A stretch of DNA of 56,840 nucleotides, taken from assembly GCA_003215535.1 (NCBI GenBank), contig QCKG01000011.1:1-56840 (forward strand). Direction: 5' to 3'. Position numbers and translations under genes: made by a program. How positions within the stretch are numbered: position 1 is the first letter of the stretch; every line of letters starts with the position of its first letter. The notes under the pieces are model-generated. The model was given only the letters and a program-made list of their open reading frames with translations. It was not told the DNA's origin and searched no databases. This stretch comes from Prochlorococcus sp. AG-409-L18 (GTDB lineage: Bacteria > Cyanobacteriota > Cyanobacteriia > PCC-6307 > Cyanobiaceae). Shown one piece after another: positions 1 through 7,448 of the stretch.

Positions 1-170
1 GAGATCACATCTGTGTCATATAACGATAAATCCTTCCTTAACACACCACTACCCTCTTCTAAACCTTCAGCTTTCATCTTTTCTCTTATCAAAGTTTTCC
101 TCTCAGGACTTGACCTCGCCTTGAAGCATTTCTTTCTCACTTCAGGTGTTTCTTGATTAAACAAGTTCAT
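1..170 (-). CDS. Small hypothetical protein, C-terminus cut by window edge
   Basis: An open frame runs leftward from an ATG at 170 to the window edge without a stop, giving 56 residues. The protein is hydrophilic and Lys/Glu/Arg-rich (starts MNLFNQETPEVRKKCF), with no membrane segment or recognised domain. Its ATG overlaps the TGA of the upstream gene in an ATGA arrangement (170-167), so the two are probably translationally coupled. I do not recognise the family. The overlap and protein-like composition are the support; the unseen end prevents a length comparison. Confidence 0.55.
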   Translation of the reverse strand, partial: MNLFNQETPEVRKKCFKARSSPERKTLIREKMKAEGLEEGSGVLRKDLSLYDTDVI

Positions 171-418
171 AACTGGCTTTTATCAGTTATCAATCTGGGT
201 TCATAGACTGCACCATTACATACACCTACAGCTAAGGATTCCTTAGCTGTAGCACTCCATTGATTTAAATCAGGTGCCTCGTCGATCCATACCAGTGTGC
301 TATCTAAACAGCGGTTCCAGTAAGCAGCTTGTCTAGAAACAGGTACCAGCTCTATAGCTATACAAGATAGGCTCAAAGCAATAACAGCAAAAAAAGCCTT
401 CTGAAGTGAGTCGTTCAT
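167..418 (-). CDS. Small secreted/membrane-anchored protein with C-terminal CNG motif
   Basis: An 83-residue protein. Residues 7-26 form a hydrophobic signal or anchor segment, and a hydrophilic domain with two cysteines follows. The C-terminus carries SLAVGVCNGAVYEP. The 67-residue protein at 9378-9581 shares the layout: a hydrophobic start, VP[VI]S followed by an AA pair and a Cys, then LAV.[VI]CNG near the end. The two are therefore probably paralogues. The two conserved cysteines could form a disulfide after export. No function is known to me. Its stop overlaps the start of the next leftward gene (ATGA at 170-167). Confidence 0.7.
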   Translation of the reverse strand: MNDSLQKAFFAVIALSLSCIAIELVPVSRQAAYWNRCLDSTLVWIDEAPDLNQWSATAKESLAVGVCNGAVYEPRLITDKSQL

Positions 419-612
419 GTCTAATTAAAGAAAAGCGTTCAGAACAATTCAGCAAATACTGAGAGAGAAAGTGTTCAAAGATACTGAACCGTAACAGCCT
501 CAATAATGATTTAATAACTATGTTCTATGCTTTTTAAAAAATGCAGAACTTAAAAAAGTGAAAAGCTGCTTAAAAAGCAGACAAAAAATTTAAATTAGCC
601 CTATACCTTTGG

Positions 613-831
613 TCATATTTGGTCGGATTGTTCATCTTTAACTATAAGAGTTATCTCCCATCTCATTAACTCTGACAATTCGTCAACATGTTCATATAAA
701 GTAGTTTCAACAACTATCCACCCTTATAAAGAGCAAGTCTCGTGATAACGGGAAAATGAATCAACACCTCGATGTATGGCATCGGTATCAAGAAACTTGC
801 TTGCTGCTTGTTTATGGTATAAATTCCCATC
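613..831 (-). pseudogene. Probable decayed gene with in-frame stop
   Basis: Read leftward from 831, this frame is strikingly protein-like for 71 codons but is interrupted by one TAA after residue 35 and lacks an obvious start. The first part contains HRGVDSFSRYHETCS, and after the stop comes GWIVVETTLYEHVDELSE, then MRWEITLIVKDE. A neighbouring frame also stays open into the interruption (ending ALYKGG), so a one-base loss near 724 could equally explain the break. The rest of the 419-978 interval shows nothing convincing. The parent family is unknown to me. Confidence 0.35.
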
Positions 832-1008
832 TTAAAATACTAAATACAGATCAAAAGTTCTAATAAAAGGCTCGATCAAATAAAAAAGTCCACTCAGCTT
901 AAAGTCAAAATCATAAGTTTATTCATTTTTAAAGATTCAATAGGTCAACAGTTATGAGTCACGACTCACAGAAAAGCCATGCAAGGAAGTGGTGAGCTGA
1001 TACGGTCT

Positions 1009-1470
1009 ATGTATACAAAGACCATTTTCATGCGTAGCTTTTTCCCCCTCGCAATAACTATTGCAGTTGCCATACCTACTGTTGCTTGTCATTCAGAGAA
1101 AAAGCCTGGTGCAAATATTGAGCCTGTAAACATTGAAACTCTTATTAGTGCCAATAAATCCTGGAATGGAGATTCCTATAAGTATCCAAGAGGTAAAGCG
1201 CTAATGACACTTCAACGAATAACAGCCCAACCTGGATTTAAAACACCTCTTCATTCCCATGCTCAACCAGGAATTGCTTATGTGGTTCAAGGAAGACTTT
1301 CCTGTGAGACCATTAACGGTCAAGTCCTAAAAGTAGGTCCTGGAGAAAGCTTTGCCACACCTCAAGGAACTATTCATTTCTGCGAGAGTGTTGATGAAAA
1401 AGCCGCGCTAGTTTTTGTTGCTTCTGCAGGAGTCGAGGACAAAGAAATAACAGTCCCTTATAAGGATTAA
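1009..1470 (+). CDS. Cupin-domain lipoprotein
   Basis: A single-domain cupin of about 150 residues. The N-terminus is a lipoprotein signal ending in a lipobox (PTVAC), so the mature protein is probably membrane-tethered on the outer face. The first cupin motif shows HSH in TPLHSHAQPG, but the usual Glu is absent. The second motif is PQGTIH. Two or three His ligands suggest a metal site, but the substrate cannot be inferred. In-frame starts exist at 979, 1009 and 1030. I chose 1009 because an AGGAAGTGG stretch lies upstream of it; 1030 would give the shortest normal lipoprotein signal. Confidence 0.8.
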   Translation: MYTKTIFMRSFFPLAITIAVAIPTVACHSEKKPGANIEPVNIETLISANKSWNGDSYKYPRGKALMTLQRITAQPGFKTPLHSHAQPGIAYVVQGRLSCETINGQVLKVGPGESFATPQGTIHFCESVDEKAALVFVASAGVEDKEITVPYKD

Positions 1471-1854
1471 CGTAATCGCCTATTTGAGCTATTTCAGTAT
1501 TGGTAGTCATTGCCTTAAAACAAATCTAAAGAGTCTTACCAGGACTTAAAATATCTAAATAACAAAGGAGATACTCAGTTCATACTTTAACTGACTAAAA
1601 ATAGGCGCCAATAAAATACATCGCTTCTTAGATTTCAAAAATGAAGCCAAAGCCTTTACAACTTGAAGACTGCTATAGTTTGTAGACAAGTAGTAATCGC
1701 TTTCAATCCTATCTTCTCAACCAAGTCGCCAAGAACCTTATCTTCAAAAAGAGGCTATAAATATTAAGCGAGAAATAGAGATTGATGCTTAACAAAAGCC
1801 ATAGATGAGCCGCCCTCATTAGGAGTTTCTGAAATTCAAAAAATTTCTTTCAGA
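1471..1854. other. Intergenic stretch, no supported gene
   Basis: No convincing gene is visible. A hydrophobic 36-codon leftward frame starting at 1819 (MRAAHLWLLLSINLYF) has an ATG but no other support. The stretch is AT-rich and separates convergent genes. Confidence 0.5.
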
Positions 1855-2211
1855 TCAAAATCCTGTCAAGAATCCAAAGATAAAAAGCATTGCTATAACA
1901 AGTCCTGCCCCTAGATATAAACGATTGTCAGATTTTTTGTCTTGCTGGTAGCGGGGAACTCCATCACCCAAAGTAACAAGTGCACCGCCATTCTTGTACC
2001 AGATCCAGTCCCTTATTGGAGGAGTTTGGATTAAATCTTCTTTGGTTAAGCCAAGTCCTAGCTCCTCAGAGCTAGCCAAAAGTAAAACCAACATCTCATC
2101 TACATTGTCACAGGTAGACAAGGCTTCATTAGTTTGTTCTGCACCATCAAGTGCTTTCACAAGAAGTTCAACTCTCTCTTTAATGGGTAAGGTTCTTGGG
2201 TTCATGGTCAC
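1855..2211 (-). CDS. Nif11-like domain protein with C-terminal membrane helix
   Basis: A 118-residue protein. Residues about 10-60 resemble the Nif11 leader domain: an amphipathic helix, a Leu-rich second helix and then an ELGLGLTKEDL segment. A PPIRDWIWYKNGGALV stretch follows. Residues 97-116 form a hydrophobic helix ending in GFLTGF. Nif11 domains are known both as RiPP leaders and in stand-alone cyanobacterial proteins. Here the C-terminus is a membrane anchor instead of a Cys/Ser/Thr-rich core and no modifying enzyme is nearby, so a RiPP role is unlikely. The domain call comes from pattern recognition only. Confidence 0.65.
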   Translation of the reverse strand: MTMNPRTLPIKERVELLVKALDGAEQTNEALSTCDNVDEMLVLLLASSEELGLGLTKEDLIQTPPIRDWIWYKNGGALVTLGDGVPRYQQDKKSDNRLYLGAGLVIAMLFIFGFLTGF

Positions 2212-2441
2212 CTCTCAATCAAAGTAAAATAGACTGTGATTAGTGAGTATTCAAACTAATTTGGAAAATCTTGAGGTAATTTCAGAGTCACAAGCCCCAT
2301 GCCCTAATACTTAGAGCATGATTGCGTCTAAAGGTAGTCAGAAACTAATAGCGTAACAAGAGGTTATTTCAGCATCATTCAGAATATTTTCCTTATAAAG
2401 GAAGATGGCCAGTCCTTATGTTCAGGTAACTCTGGTTGAAT

Positions 2442-2729
2442 TCAAAAAGAGTTAAACTTACCTGTCCCACTATCCCTATGATTATCTGGTAAAAAAGGGA
2501 AATTATCTTCAGGTCCTAAAAGGTCATCAACATTCTTTGCTCCTTGAGAATTCTGAAATAAAGGTTGATCATCTCTACTAATGTCATTTGGAGAAGAAGT
2601 CTCCGGAATAAGAAGATCATCGACACTGATTCCTTGAGGATTCGGATTGCTTCCGAAAAGCAGAAAAATAAGAGCACATTGGAGAGTAAAAGCAAGCAAA
2701 TCGCCGATATAGATAAAGACCTTTTTCAT
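2442..2729 (-). CDS. Small membrane-anchored acidic protein with internal repeat
   Basis: A 95-residue protein with an N-terminal membrane segment (residues 8-25) and a polar, acidic, Pro/Asn/Asp-rich tail. The tail contains a duplicated motif: QGISVDDLLIPE (about residues 32-43) and QGAKNVDDLLGPED (about 62-75). No known domain is recognised. The layout (short leftward gene, one membrane helix, acidic low-complexity tail) resembles that of 4311-4625, but I see no convincing residue-level homology. The repeat makes it likely that the frame is really translated. Confidence 0.6.
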   Translation of the reverse strand: MKKVFIYIGDLLAFTLQCALIFLLFGSNPNPQGISVDDLLIPETSSPNDISRDDQPLFQNSQGAKNVDDLLGPEDNFPFLPDNHRDSGTGKFNSF

Positions 2730-2756
2730 TTAATGCTGGAAAGTAAAGGATCTTAG

Positions 2757-3139
2757 ATGCCTTAAAAGGATTTCAACAGCTTGAGCGAATACTTTGACCC
2801 AAGTAGTCTTTGAAAGTAAGCTATTCAAGAAATGAAGTTACGAAGACAAAATGAAATAATGTTTAAGGATAGAAACAAGGTAAAAGTTAAGGCTTGAACA
2901 AAATCAATGCACATTCGCATGAGAATCGGAAAGACTTATCTTTTTTAAGTATCTAAGAGCAAAGATATACAATAAACAACATACGGATGAATCTAAATTG
3001 AGGACTCTATATAAGCCGTTTCTCCAAAAGCGAATAAGCCAATAAAATCTTAACTCTATTTGAAGAATATTAAAGGACCCAGTCAAAACAGTGAAAAATG
3101 GCACCATAGATATTTAGAATATTTAGATTAGATAAAATC
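2757..3139. other. Intergenic stretch, no supported gene
   Basis: Leftward frames here are hydrophobic and aromatic-rich and overlap the antisense of the DUF3721 lipoprotein, so they look like chance reading frames. No hairpin or repeat stands out. The region probably holds the promoter of the following lipoprotein gene. Confidence 0.5.
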
Positions 3140-3376
3140 ATGAAAAAGAAAACCCTGATCTCATTTGCTTTTGTTGTTGTATTTTCAGCCTCCCTAATTG
3201 GTTGCTCCAACTCAAAAGGAGAAGGGGACATGAAAGAGATGCAATCACTTTTTGAAACAAAAAAGGAAGCAGAAAAGGCCGCCAAAGATTTTGGATGTAC
3301 TGGAGCACACAAAATGGGAAGCAAATGGATGCCTTGCTCCAATCATGGAGACAGTGGAACTCACCAACACAAATGA
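3140..3376 (+). CDS. DUF3721-type lipoprotein
   Basis: A 78-residue lipoprotein. A signal peptide ends in a lipobox (SLIGC, Cys22), followed by a short linker. A DUF3721-like module fills residues 37-67, with KKEAEKAAKDFGC then HKMGSKWMPC. The tail is His-rich (NHGDSGTHQHK). Two Cys, a His and two Met in a compact module plus the His tail suggest metal binding, copper for example, but this is inference. The next gene starts 11 bases after the stop and carries the same C-terminal module, so the two probably form a tandem operon. Confidence 0.8.
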   Translation: MKKKTLISFAFVVVFSASLIGCSNSKGEGDMKEMQSLFETKKEAEKAAKDFGCTGAHKMGSKWMPCSNHGDSGTHQHK

Positions 3377-3387
3377 ATTGACCATTA

Positions 3388-3825
3388 ATGAATAACAACC
3401 AAAATCAAGAGCCTTCAGAAGCTCCATCACATTGTGGAAGTAAGCCAAAAAAAATCGCAATCGGGATAGCTCCTCTGGGATTGATTTCCATAGGAATAGT
3501 GCCAATGGGAATTGTCACTATTGGGATAGTCCCAATGGGAGTCGTATCGCTTGGAGTCGTAGCAATGGGTGTCGTTAACGCCTCAATTGTTGGAATGGGA
3601 ATATTTTCTTTAGGGGTAACCACTATGGGTCTAAAAGTTTGGAGCCCAACAGAACCAAGTCTTCAACAAACATTTGACAATAGAACTCCTGCTTCTAAAA
3701 AAAATATTTTCGCCTATTCCACCAAATCCAAAGCAGAAGAAGAAGCAAAAAAACTTGGTTGTATAGGCGTTCATAAGATGGGCAATCTATGGATGCCCTG
3801 TGCTACTCATAAAATTATTGAATAG
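3388..3825 (+). CDS. DUF3721 protein with six 10-residue hydrophobic Gly repeats
   Basis: A 145-residue protein in three parts. Residues 1-22 are a polar head. Residues 23-82 are six exact-length decads such as ISIGIVPMGI and VTIGIVPMGV, equivalent to twelve pentads with a Gly at a fixed place. Residues about 107-142 are a DUF3721-like module (KSKAEEEAKKLGC, HKMGNLWMPC) matching the upstream lipoprotein. The repeat has the five-residue period of pentapeptide-repeat beta-helices but is almost wholly hydrophobic, so it could be a membrane-embedded helix or coil. Function is unknown; co-transcription with 3140-3376 is likely. Confidence 0.8.
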   Translation: MNNNQNQEPSEAPSHCGSKPKKIAIGIAPLGLISIGIVPMGIVTIGIVPMGVVSLGVVAMGVVNASIVGMGIFSLGVTTMGLKVWSPTEPSLQQTFDNRTPASKKNIFAYSTKSKAEEEAKKLGCIGVHKMGNLWMPCATHKIIE

Positions 3826-3918
3826 TTACTTACTACCAATAAATTCTTTAATTAATTCAACCGTAGCCTCTAATAGACAGACATCTATCATTAAGCAAAA
3901 TTGAATTGACTCAAGAGT

Positions 3919-4122
3919 ATGGATAAATCCAAAATGGAAGCAGAACCCAATTTTGACCAACCAGCAAAAGAAGAAGAAGAAAAAGACCAGAAAAAATCGC
4001 TAGGCCAACTTTTTGGTATAGAAATAAGGGCTCCGAAAGAAATGAAAAACCCTATATGGGTTTTAATAGGGATGGTTGCAGCCAACGTTCTGCTCCTAAT
4101 TCTATTAAGGGGGTTGTTTTGA
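3919..4122 (+). CDS. Small tail-anchored membrane protein
   Basis: A 67-residue protein. The first 35 residues are highly charged (EEEEKDQKK), followed by a short amphipathic part. One membrane helix spans residues 46-65 (WVLIGMVAANVLLLILL) close to the C-terminus. This tail-anchored layout is common among small picocyanobacterial proteins. It follows the DUF3721 pair on the same strand after about 90 bases. I do not recognise a family. Confidence 0.6.
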   Translation: MDKSKMEAEPNFDQPAKEEEEKDQKKSLGQLFGIEIRAPKEMKNPIWVLIGMVAANVLLLILLRGLF

Positions 4123-4310
4123 TTCTTATACTATCCGGTTAGATTAATTGATTCTAAATAATCATCCGATAGACCTTAAATTTCGCTCAACAGTTCATAA
4201 AGTTAGGAGAATATGTTCAAATACTAGAGTTCTTTTAAGAGAATCTATCTGATGCTTATCTAACTAGGTTATTCATAGAAAGAACTAATCTGAGTGCAAT
4301 ACAAAGGTCC

Positions 4311-4625
4311 CTAATAAGAGTCTAGGCCAGCAACAAAAGGGAAGACCTGATCACTACCAAAGTCAGAGTCTTCTCCAATATTTCCTTCACCGATAGCGCT
4401 TTCATTATCTATGTTTTGGCTGTCGCCAGATTGCTCACTAACAATCCCAAGAGGATTGTTACCAGTTGCTTCTAGCGGCATTGAATCTTCTTCAGGAGGG
4501 GTCCATCCCTTCACTAAGGCTCCAGATTCGGTCGGCACTCCAAAAAAGATAGAAAGTATCAAGGCTAAAGTTAGAGCTAAAGATGTAGCAGCTCTAACAA
4601 TTCCTTGTGATGCTTGGATAATCAT
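4311..4625 (-). CDS. Small membrane-anchored protein with acidic Gly/Asn tail
   Basis: A 104-residue protein with a hydrophobic helix at about residues 13-32 (ATSLALTLALILSIFFG). A low-complexity, strongly acidic tail rich in Asn, Gly, Ser and Glu follows (for example SAIGEGNIGEDSDFGSD). No cysteines or known domain are present. The acidic exported or cytoplasmic tail could be an interaction segment, but that is inference. Confidence 0.55.
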   Translation of the reverse strand: MIIQASQGIVRAATSLALTLALILSIFFGVPTESGALVKGWTPPEEDSMPLEATGNNPLGIVSEQSGDSQNIDNESAIGEGNIGEDSDFGSDQVFPFVAGLDSY

Positions 4626-5060
4626 TTTTTTACAATGGTAGCTAATGCCAATGAGTAGGGCTTTAATTTTGGCATAATTATTTTATGCCTCTTGTTTTAA
4701 AAGTCTCCAATTATGCTGAACTTCCTTTACCTATAGTTTAATCTGCCCACAAAAGAAGATATTCCAGAAAGAAAGCCCAATCATCTAACTTTTACAAGGT
4801 GAACTAAATCTTCGGGCCTGTGACATCGCCTCATCCAAAAGGCAGGAGATAACCCCACATTCCGAGCGAACTACTCTGCGAAACTACCAAGAGCCTGTAA
4901 AAAGCTTGCTAAGCTTAACTCACTTATAACATCAATGGTGGGCTTACACAGTAAAATCAAAAAAAAGTGGAATCAAAGTAAATCAAAAGGTTGCCTAGCA
5001 GAAAAACATTTATTATCACTGCCAAAATGATTGCTAAGAACCTATTGGATTTTATTGATT
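4626..5060. other. Intergenic stretch, no supported gene
   Basis: No sustained reading frame is seen. A small palindromic direct repeat, AAGCTT-GCT-AAGCTT, lies at 4902-4916. The patch at about 4805-4900 is richer in GC than its surroundings, so an untranslated RNA is possible, but I cannot support one. Confidence 0.45.
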
Positions 5061-5156
5061 ATGCCTTGGCAAGTTACAACCACCAACTTACCTATTCAAG
5101 TGACAAGGTATCTAGCTTTTAAGGAAAAATTAATCCCCAAAGGAATTCACTTCTAA
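5061..5156 (+). CDS. Possible 31-residue peptide
   Basis: An ATG-started frame (MPWQVTTTNLPIQVTRYL, then AFKEKLIPKG) with balanced, protein-like composition, ending 11 bases before the start of the gene at 5168. The frame can be extended to a TTG at 5031. There is no recognised homology, so this is a weak call based only on composition and placement. Confidence 0.25.
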   Translation: MPWQVTTTNLPIQVTRYLAFKEKLIPKGIHF

Positions 5157-5167
5157 AGCCCTAAATC

Positions 5168-5533
5168 ATGAACATCATTTCATTGTTATTAACCCTTTTT
5201 ATAACAATTACACCATCTCCGAACTTTGACTGCGACAGTGATCCTCTTACTGCAACCATCAGAAATAACCTTAATGGTGATTTTGTAATTACGACAGATT
5301 TGGAGAAGATTGACAAAGGAGCCTTTGTAGTCATAGACTGGAAAGATATCACACTAATGCTTCCAGTTTCATTCAAGAAAGGAGCAATAAGTTTTACAGA
5401 TAAAAAGTGGCTATGGAGTTACCAAGACAATGAAAATGGGCTCCATGAGAACAACCCAAGGTTTGCTCAACGTTTAGCCAATGGAAGGATTATTGAACAT
5501 GAATGTAAGCTACCTACAGCAGAAATTACTTAA
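5168..5533 (+). CDS. Secreted hypothetical protein
   Basis: A 121-residue protein. A hydrophobic N-terminal segment (residues 3-15) is followed by PSPNFDCDSD, consistent with a signal peptide. The mature part is beta-rich, with alternating hydrophobics such as FVITTDLEK and KGAFVVIDWKDITLMLP. It has two cysteines (in NFDCDSD and HECKLP) that could pair. No family is recognised. It stands alone on the plus strand between small genes. Confidence 0.65.
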   Translation: MNIISLLLTLFITITPSPNFDCDSDPLTATIRNNLNGDFVITTDLEKIDKGAFVVIDWKDITLMLPVSFKKGAISFTDKKWLWSYQDNENGLHENNPRFAQRLANGRIIEHECKLPTAEIT

Positions 5534-5621
5534 AAAGCTGTATTCACTCCCTCAGCATCTACTAGCCATTGTCTAGTAATATAGAGGAATCTCCTGATCA
5601 TAATTATTCAGGTCTAATTCA

Positions 5622-5804
5622 TCAAACAACTCCTATCCGCATTGCTTTGGTAACTCTTGCGACGATCAGATCATCAATATCATTATCAGTAGATTTAACA
5701 TACTCTTCCAGCATTTGAATAAGGAATGCCTTCATTTGTTTTTTAAAAATCCTTTTTACCATTAGGAATAAGATGGGTTTTAACAGTAAAAAGAAAAAGC
5801 TCAT
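5622..5804 (-). CDS. Small hydrophobic/amphipathic protein
   Basis: A 60-residue protein. Residues 3-18 are hydrophobic, then comes a basic stretch (VKRIFKKQMK), then an acidic amphipathic helix with EEYVKSTDNDIDDLI. The N-terminal membrane helix followed by a soluble helix looks deliberate and not random. No known family. An ATG and a clean frame support it, but there is no other evidence. Confidence 0.5.
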   Translation of the reverse strand: MSFFFLLLKPILFLMVKRIFKKQMKAFLIQMLEEYVKSTDNDIDDLIVARVTKAMRIGVV

Positions 5805-6132
5805 TGTGAAATCATTAACTAGTAATCATCCTAGTGAAACCTTAGAGCTATTGAATACTGGTCAATAGCACTTCTTAGCAAGCTAAAATCAAAATGGATA
5901 TGATAACATCTTTATAACACATTGAATGCAATAAATACTTCATAGATCATTAGTAAAGAAAAAATCTAACAATAAATAATCTAAAGAGAAAAAAGAATCT
6001 CGCCTCAAGTTAGAACTTGACAGCAAGCCTAAGCAAAGGTTCTCTTGGATAGAACAAAGTTGAGATTGGCTGATTGGAAAGTAAACTCACAATTGGCACC
6101 TCCTTCAAAATTCACTACTGTCCAACCAATCG
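5805..6132. other. Intergenic stretch, probable divergent promoter region
   Basis: This AT-rich region lies between two divergently transcribed small genes. No reading frame, strong hairpin or repeat was found. Confidence 0.5.
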
Positions 6133-6762
6133 ATGAACTTAACAAATTTCCTGCTTGTTGATATTATTATCTTGCTTATAGCAATTCCATTTATAATACC
6201 TATTAAGAATAAAAGAAAAGAGTCTAAGGGGTTGAGCAGGGAAAGTGATGGTATTAATTATAAACAAGAATACTTAGAGCTACCAAGCAAGCAAAAGCTT
6301 TTAGAACTCGAGATATTGGCAAGGGAAGAGGGAAGTGGAATCATATACGACTCTATTATTGGAGTCTGGAAATTTGAATCAGTATGGAAAAAAGGCACAA
6401 ATGATCAAGATCCATTCTCTAGTTCATTACTAAGACTTTTCTCTGCGAGTCTAGAGCTAAAGATAGGGAAAAGTCGATTAGAAGAGAAAAGTTTTGAAAT
6501 AATTAATTCAATTAAATATGGAATCTTAACAGTCAGATTTATTGGCTCAGGTAATTTAAAAGGTTCACAACCATTATTACCATTCTTTTTTGAACGAATA
6601 GAACTAAATTTAGGGAAAAATGTGGTATTTAGTCGATCCCTTAATATTCCTCAAGAGAATCAGAAGCCCTTCTTTGCTCTAATTGGCATAGGAAAGAATG
6701 GTAAATGGCTTTCCGCAAGAGGGAGAGCAGGCGGCCTGGCACTTTGGTTGAAAGGTGAATAA
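6133..6762 (+). CDS. Conserved cyanobacterial-style hypothetical, membrane-anchored
   Basis: A 209-residue protein with one N-terminal membrane helix (residues 7-24) and a basic stop-transfer (KNKRKESK). The soluble beta-rich domain has a GVWKFESVW motif near residue 77 and ends in KWLSARGRAGGLALWLKGE. The layout (G.W at the start, an Arg/Gly/Trp-rich final strand) recalls lipocalin-like or fibrillin/PAP-like barrels of thylakoid-associated proteins. That is a visual similarity only. It is the largest unrecognised gene in this accessory zone and its frame is strongly protein-like. Confidence 0.75.
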   Translation: MNLTNFLLVDIIILLIAIPFIIPIKNKRKESKGLSRESDGINYKQEYLELPSKQKLLELEILAREEGSGIIYDSIIGVWKFESVWKKGTNDQDPFSSSLLRLFSASLELKIGKSRLEEKSFEIINSIKYGILTVRFIGSGNLKGSQPLLPFFFERIELNLGKNVVFSRSLNIPQENQKPFFALIGIGKNGKWLSARGRAGGLALWLKGE

Positions 6763-6972
6763 AAGTCTTCCTTTATTAAAGAAACTAACGCTGATAAAAC
6801 CCATACAAATGATCTAACAACTAGTAGCTCCAATCGCGTTAACCCTGAAATAGCCCAAAATAGTAAACAATATTTTGCGAATTTACTTTGAAAAACATCC
6901 TTAAAACTAAGAAAATAAAGTCAAATAAGATATACCTAAAACCACTTCCCTCCCTCATAGAACGGTTGACAA

Positions 6973-7161
6973 TTGAACATTAGATGTCTCTATATGAGAG
7001 TCACGGAAAAGCGAAAACATGCCTTTGATGTCTATGGGTGTCCATTTCATAATGCATGGTCTTCAGAACATGACAAAGCGCGTCTAGAAAGTCCCCTCCA
7101 AAAAAAAAAGACCCTCGCCAATGCGATGGCCTTGGTGATGGGGAGCTTTATTTCTAGGTGA
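6973..7161 (+). CDS. Doubtful short ORF
   Basis: A TTG-started frame of 62 codons (ATG alternative at 6994, MRVTEKRKHAFDVYGCPFHN). The last third runs through an A-tract and a strong hairpin at 7101-7143, which looks like a terminator and not a coding sequence. The first 35 residues are protein-like, so a gene fragment is possible. The rest of 6763-7203 shows nothing else. Confidence 0.2.
   Translation: MNIRCLYMRVTEKRKHAFDVYGCPFHNAWSSEHDKARLESPLQKKKTLANAMALVMGSFISR
7101..7143 (-). terminator. Rho-independent terminator, leftward
   Basis: A stem of about ten pairs forms between 7112-7121 and 7132-7142, with one bulged T and one G-T pair around a 10-base loop. On the minus strand it is followed directly by a run of ten U (A-tract at 7100-7109). 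It could end leftward transcripts from the DCC-oxidoreductase gene at 7449-7823. Confidence 0.6.
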
Positions 7162-7203
7162 CTCAGGCAACTAATACAACCCCCGCAGATAGTGATTTAT
7201 TTT

Positions 7204-7347
7204 ATGAATGAGATAAATAACGCTGTTTATAGTGAGCCTGCCCATGGAAAGAACTCAAGGCACAGTAGCTTCCTGGATAAAGCACAAAGCCAAATACGCA
7301 AATATATAGCTGATAAATTGATTGAAGGCCTTATTCTAAAAAAGTGA
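7204..7347 (+). CDS. Possible 47-residue protein
   Basis: An ATG-started frame, MNEINNAVYSEPAHGKNSRH, continuing as an amphipathic helical C-terminus (AQSQIRKYIADKLIEGLILKK). The composition and the helix of alternating hydrophobic and charged residues are protein-like. No homologue is recognised. It lies just right of the leftward terminator hairpin and is otherwise isolated. Confidence 0.4.
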   Translation: MNEINNAVYSEPAHGKNSRHSSFLDKAQSQIRKYIADKLIEGLILKK

Positions 7348-7448
7348 GAAGATCTCGGTCAGGAATAGAAAGATGAAAAAAAATTGGAAGCATTTAACTA
7401 AAATGAATAAATAGCTTTAACTTATAGAATGAATTTAATTACCAATAA

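Noticed and set aside
756-863. Rightward 35-codon frame before the cupin gene
   Set aside because: It has an ATG and a GGGAAA upstream, but it lies antisense to the protein-like decayed frame at 613-831 and has no other support.
2904-3107. Leftward 67-codon frame, and longer leftward frames through 3505
   Set aside because: Aromatic- and Cys-rich hydrophobic translations that mirror the DUF3721 genes on the other strand; no start context or family.
3405-3623. Leftward 72-codon frame of Thr/Pro/Ile repeats
   Set aside because: It is the antisense of the hydrophobic decad repeat and inherits its periodicity.
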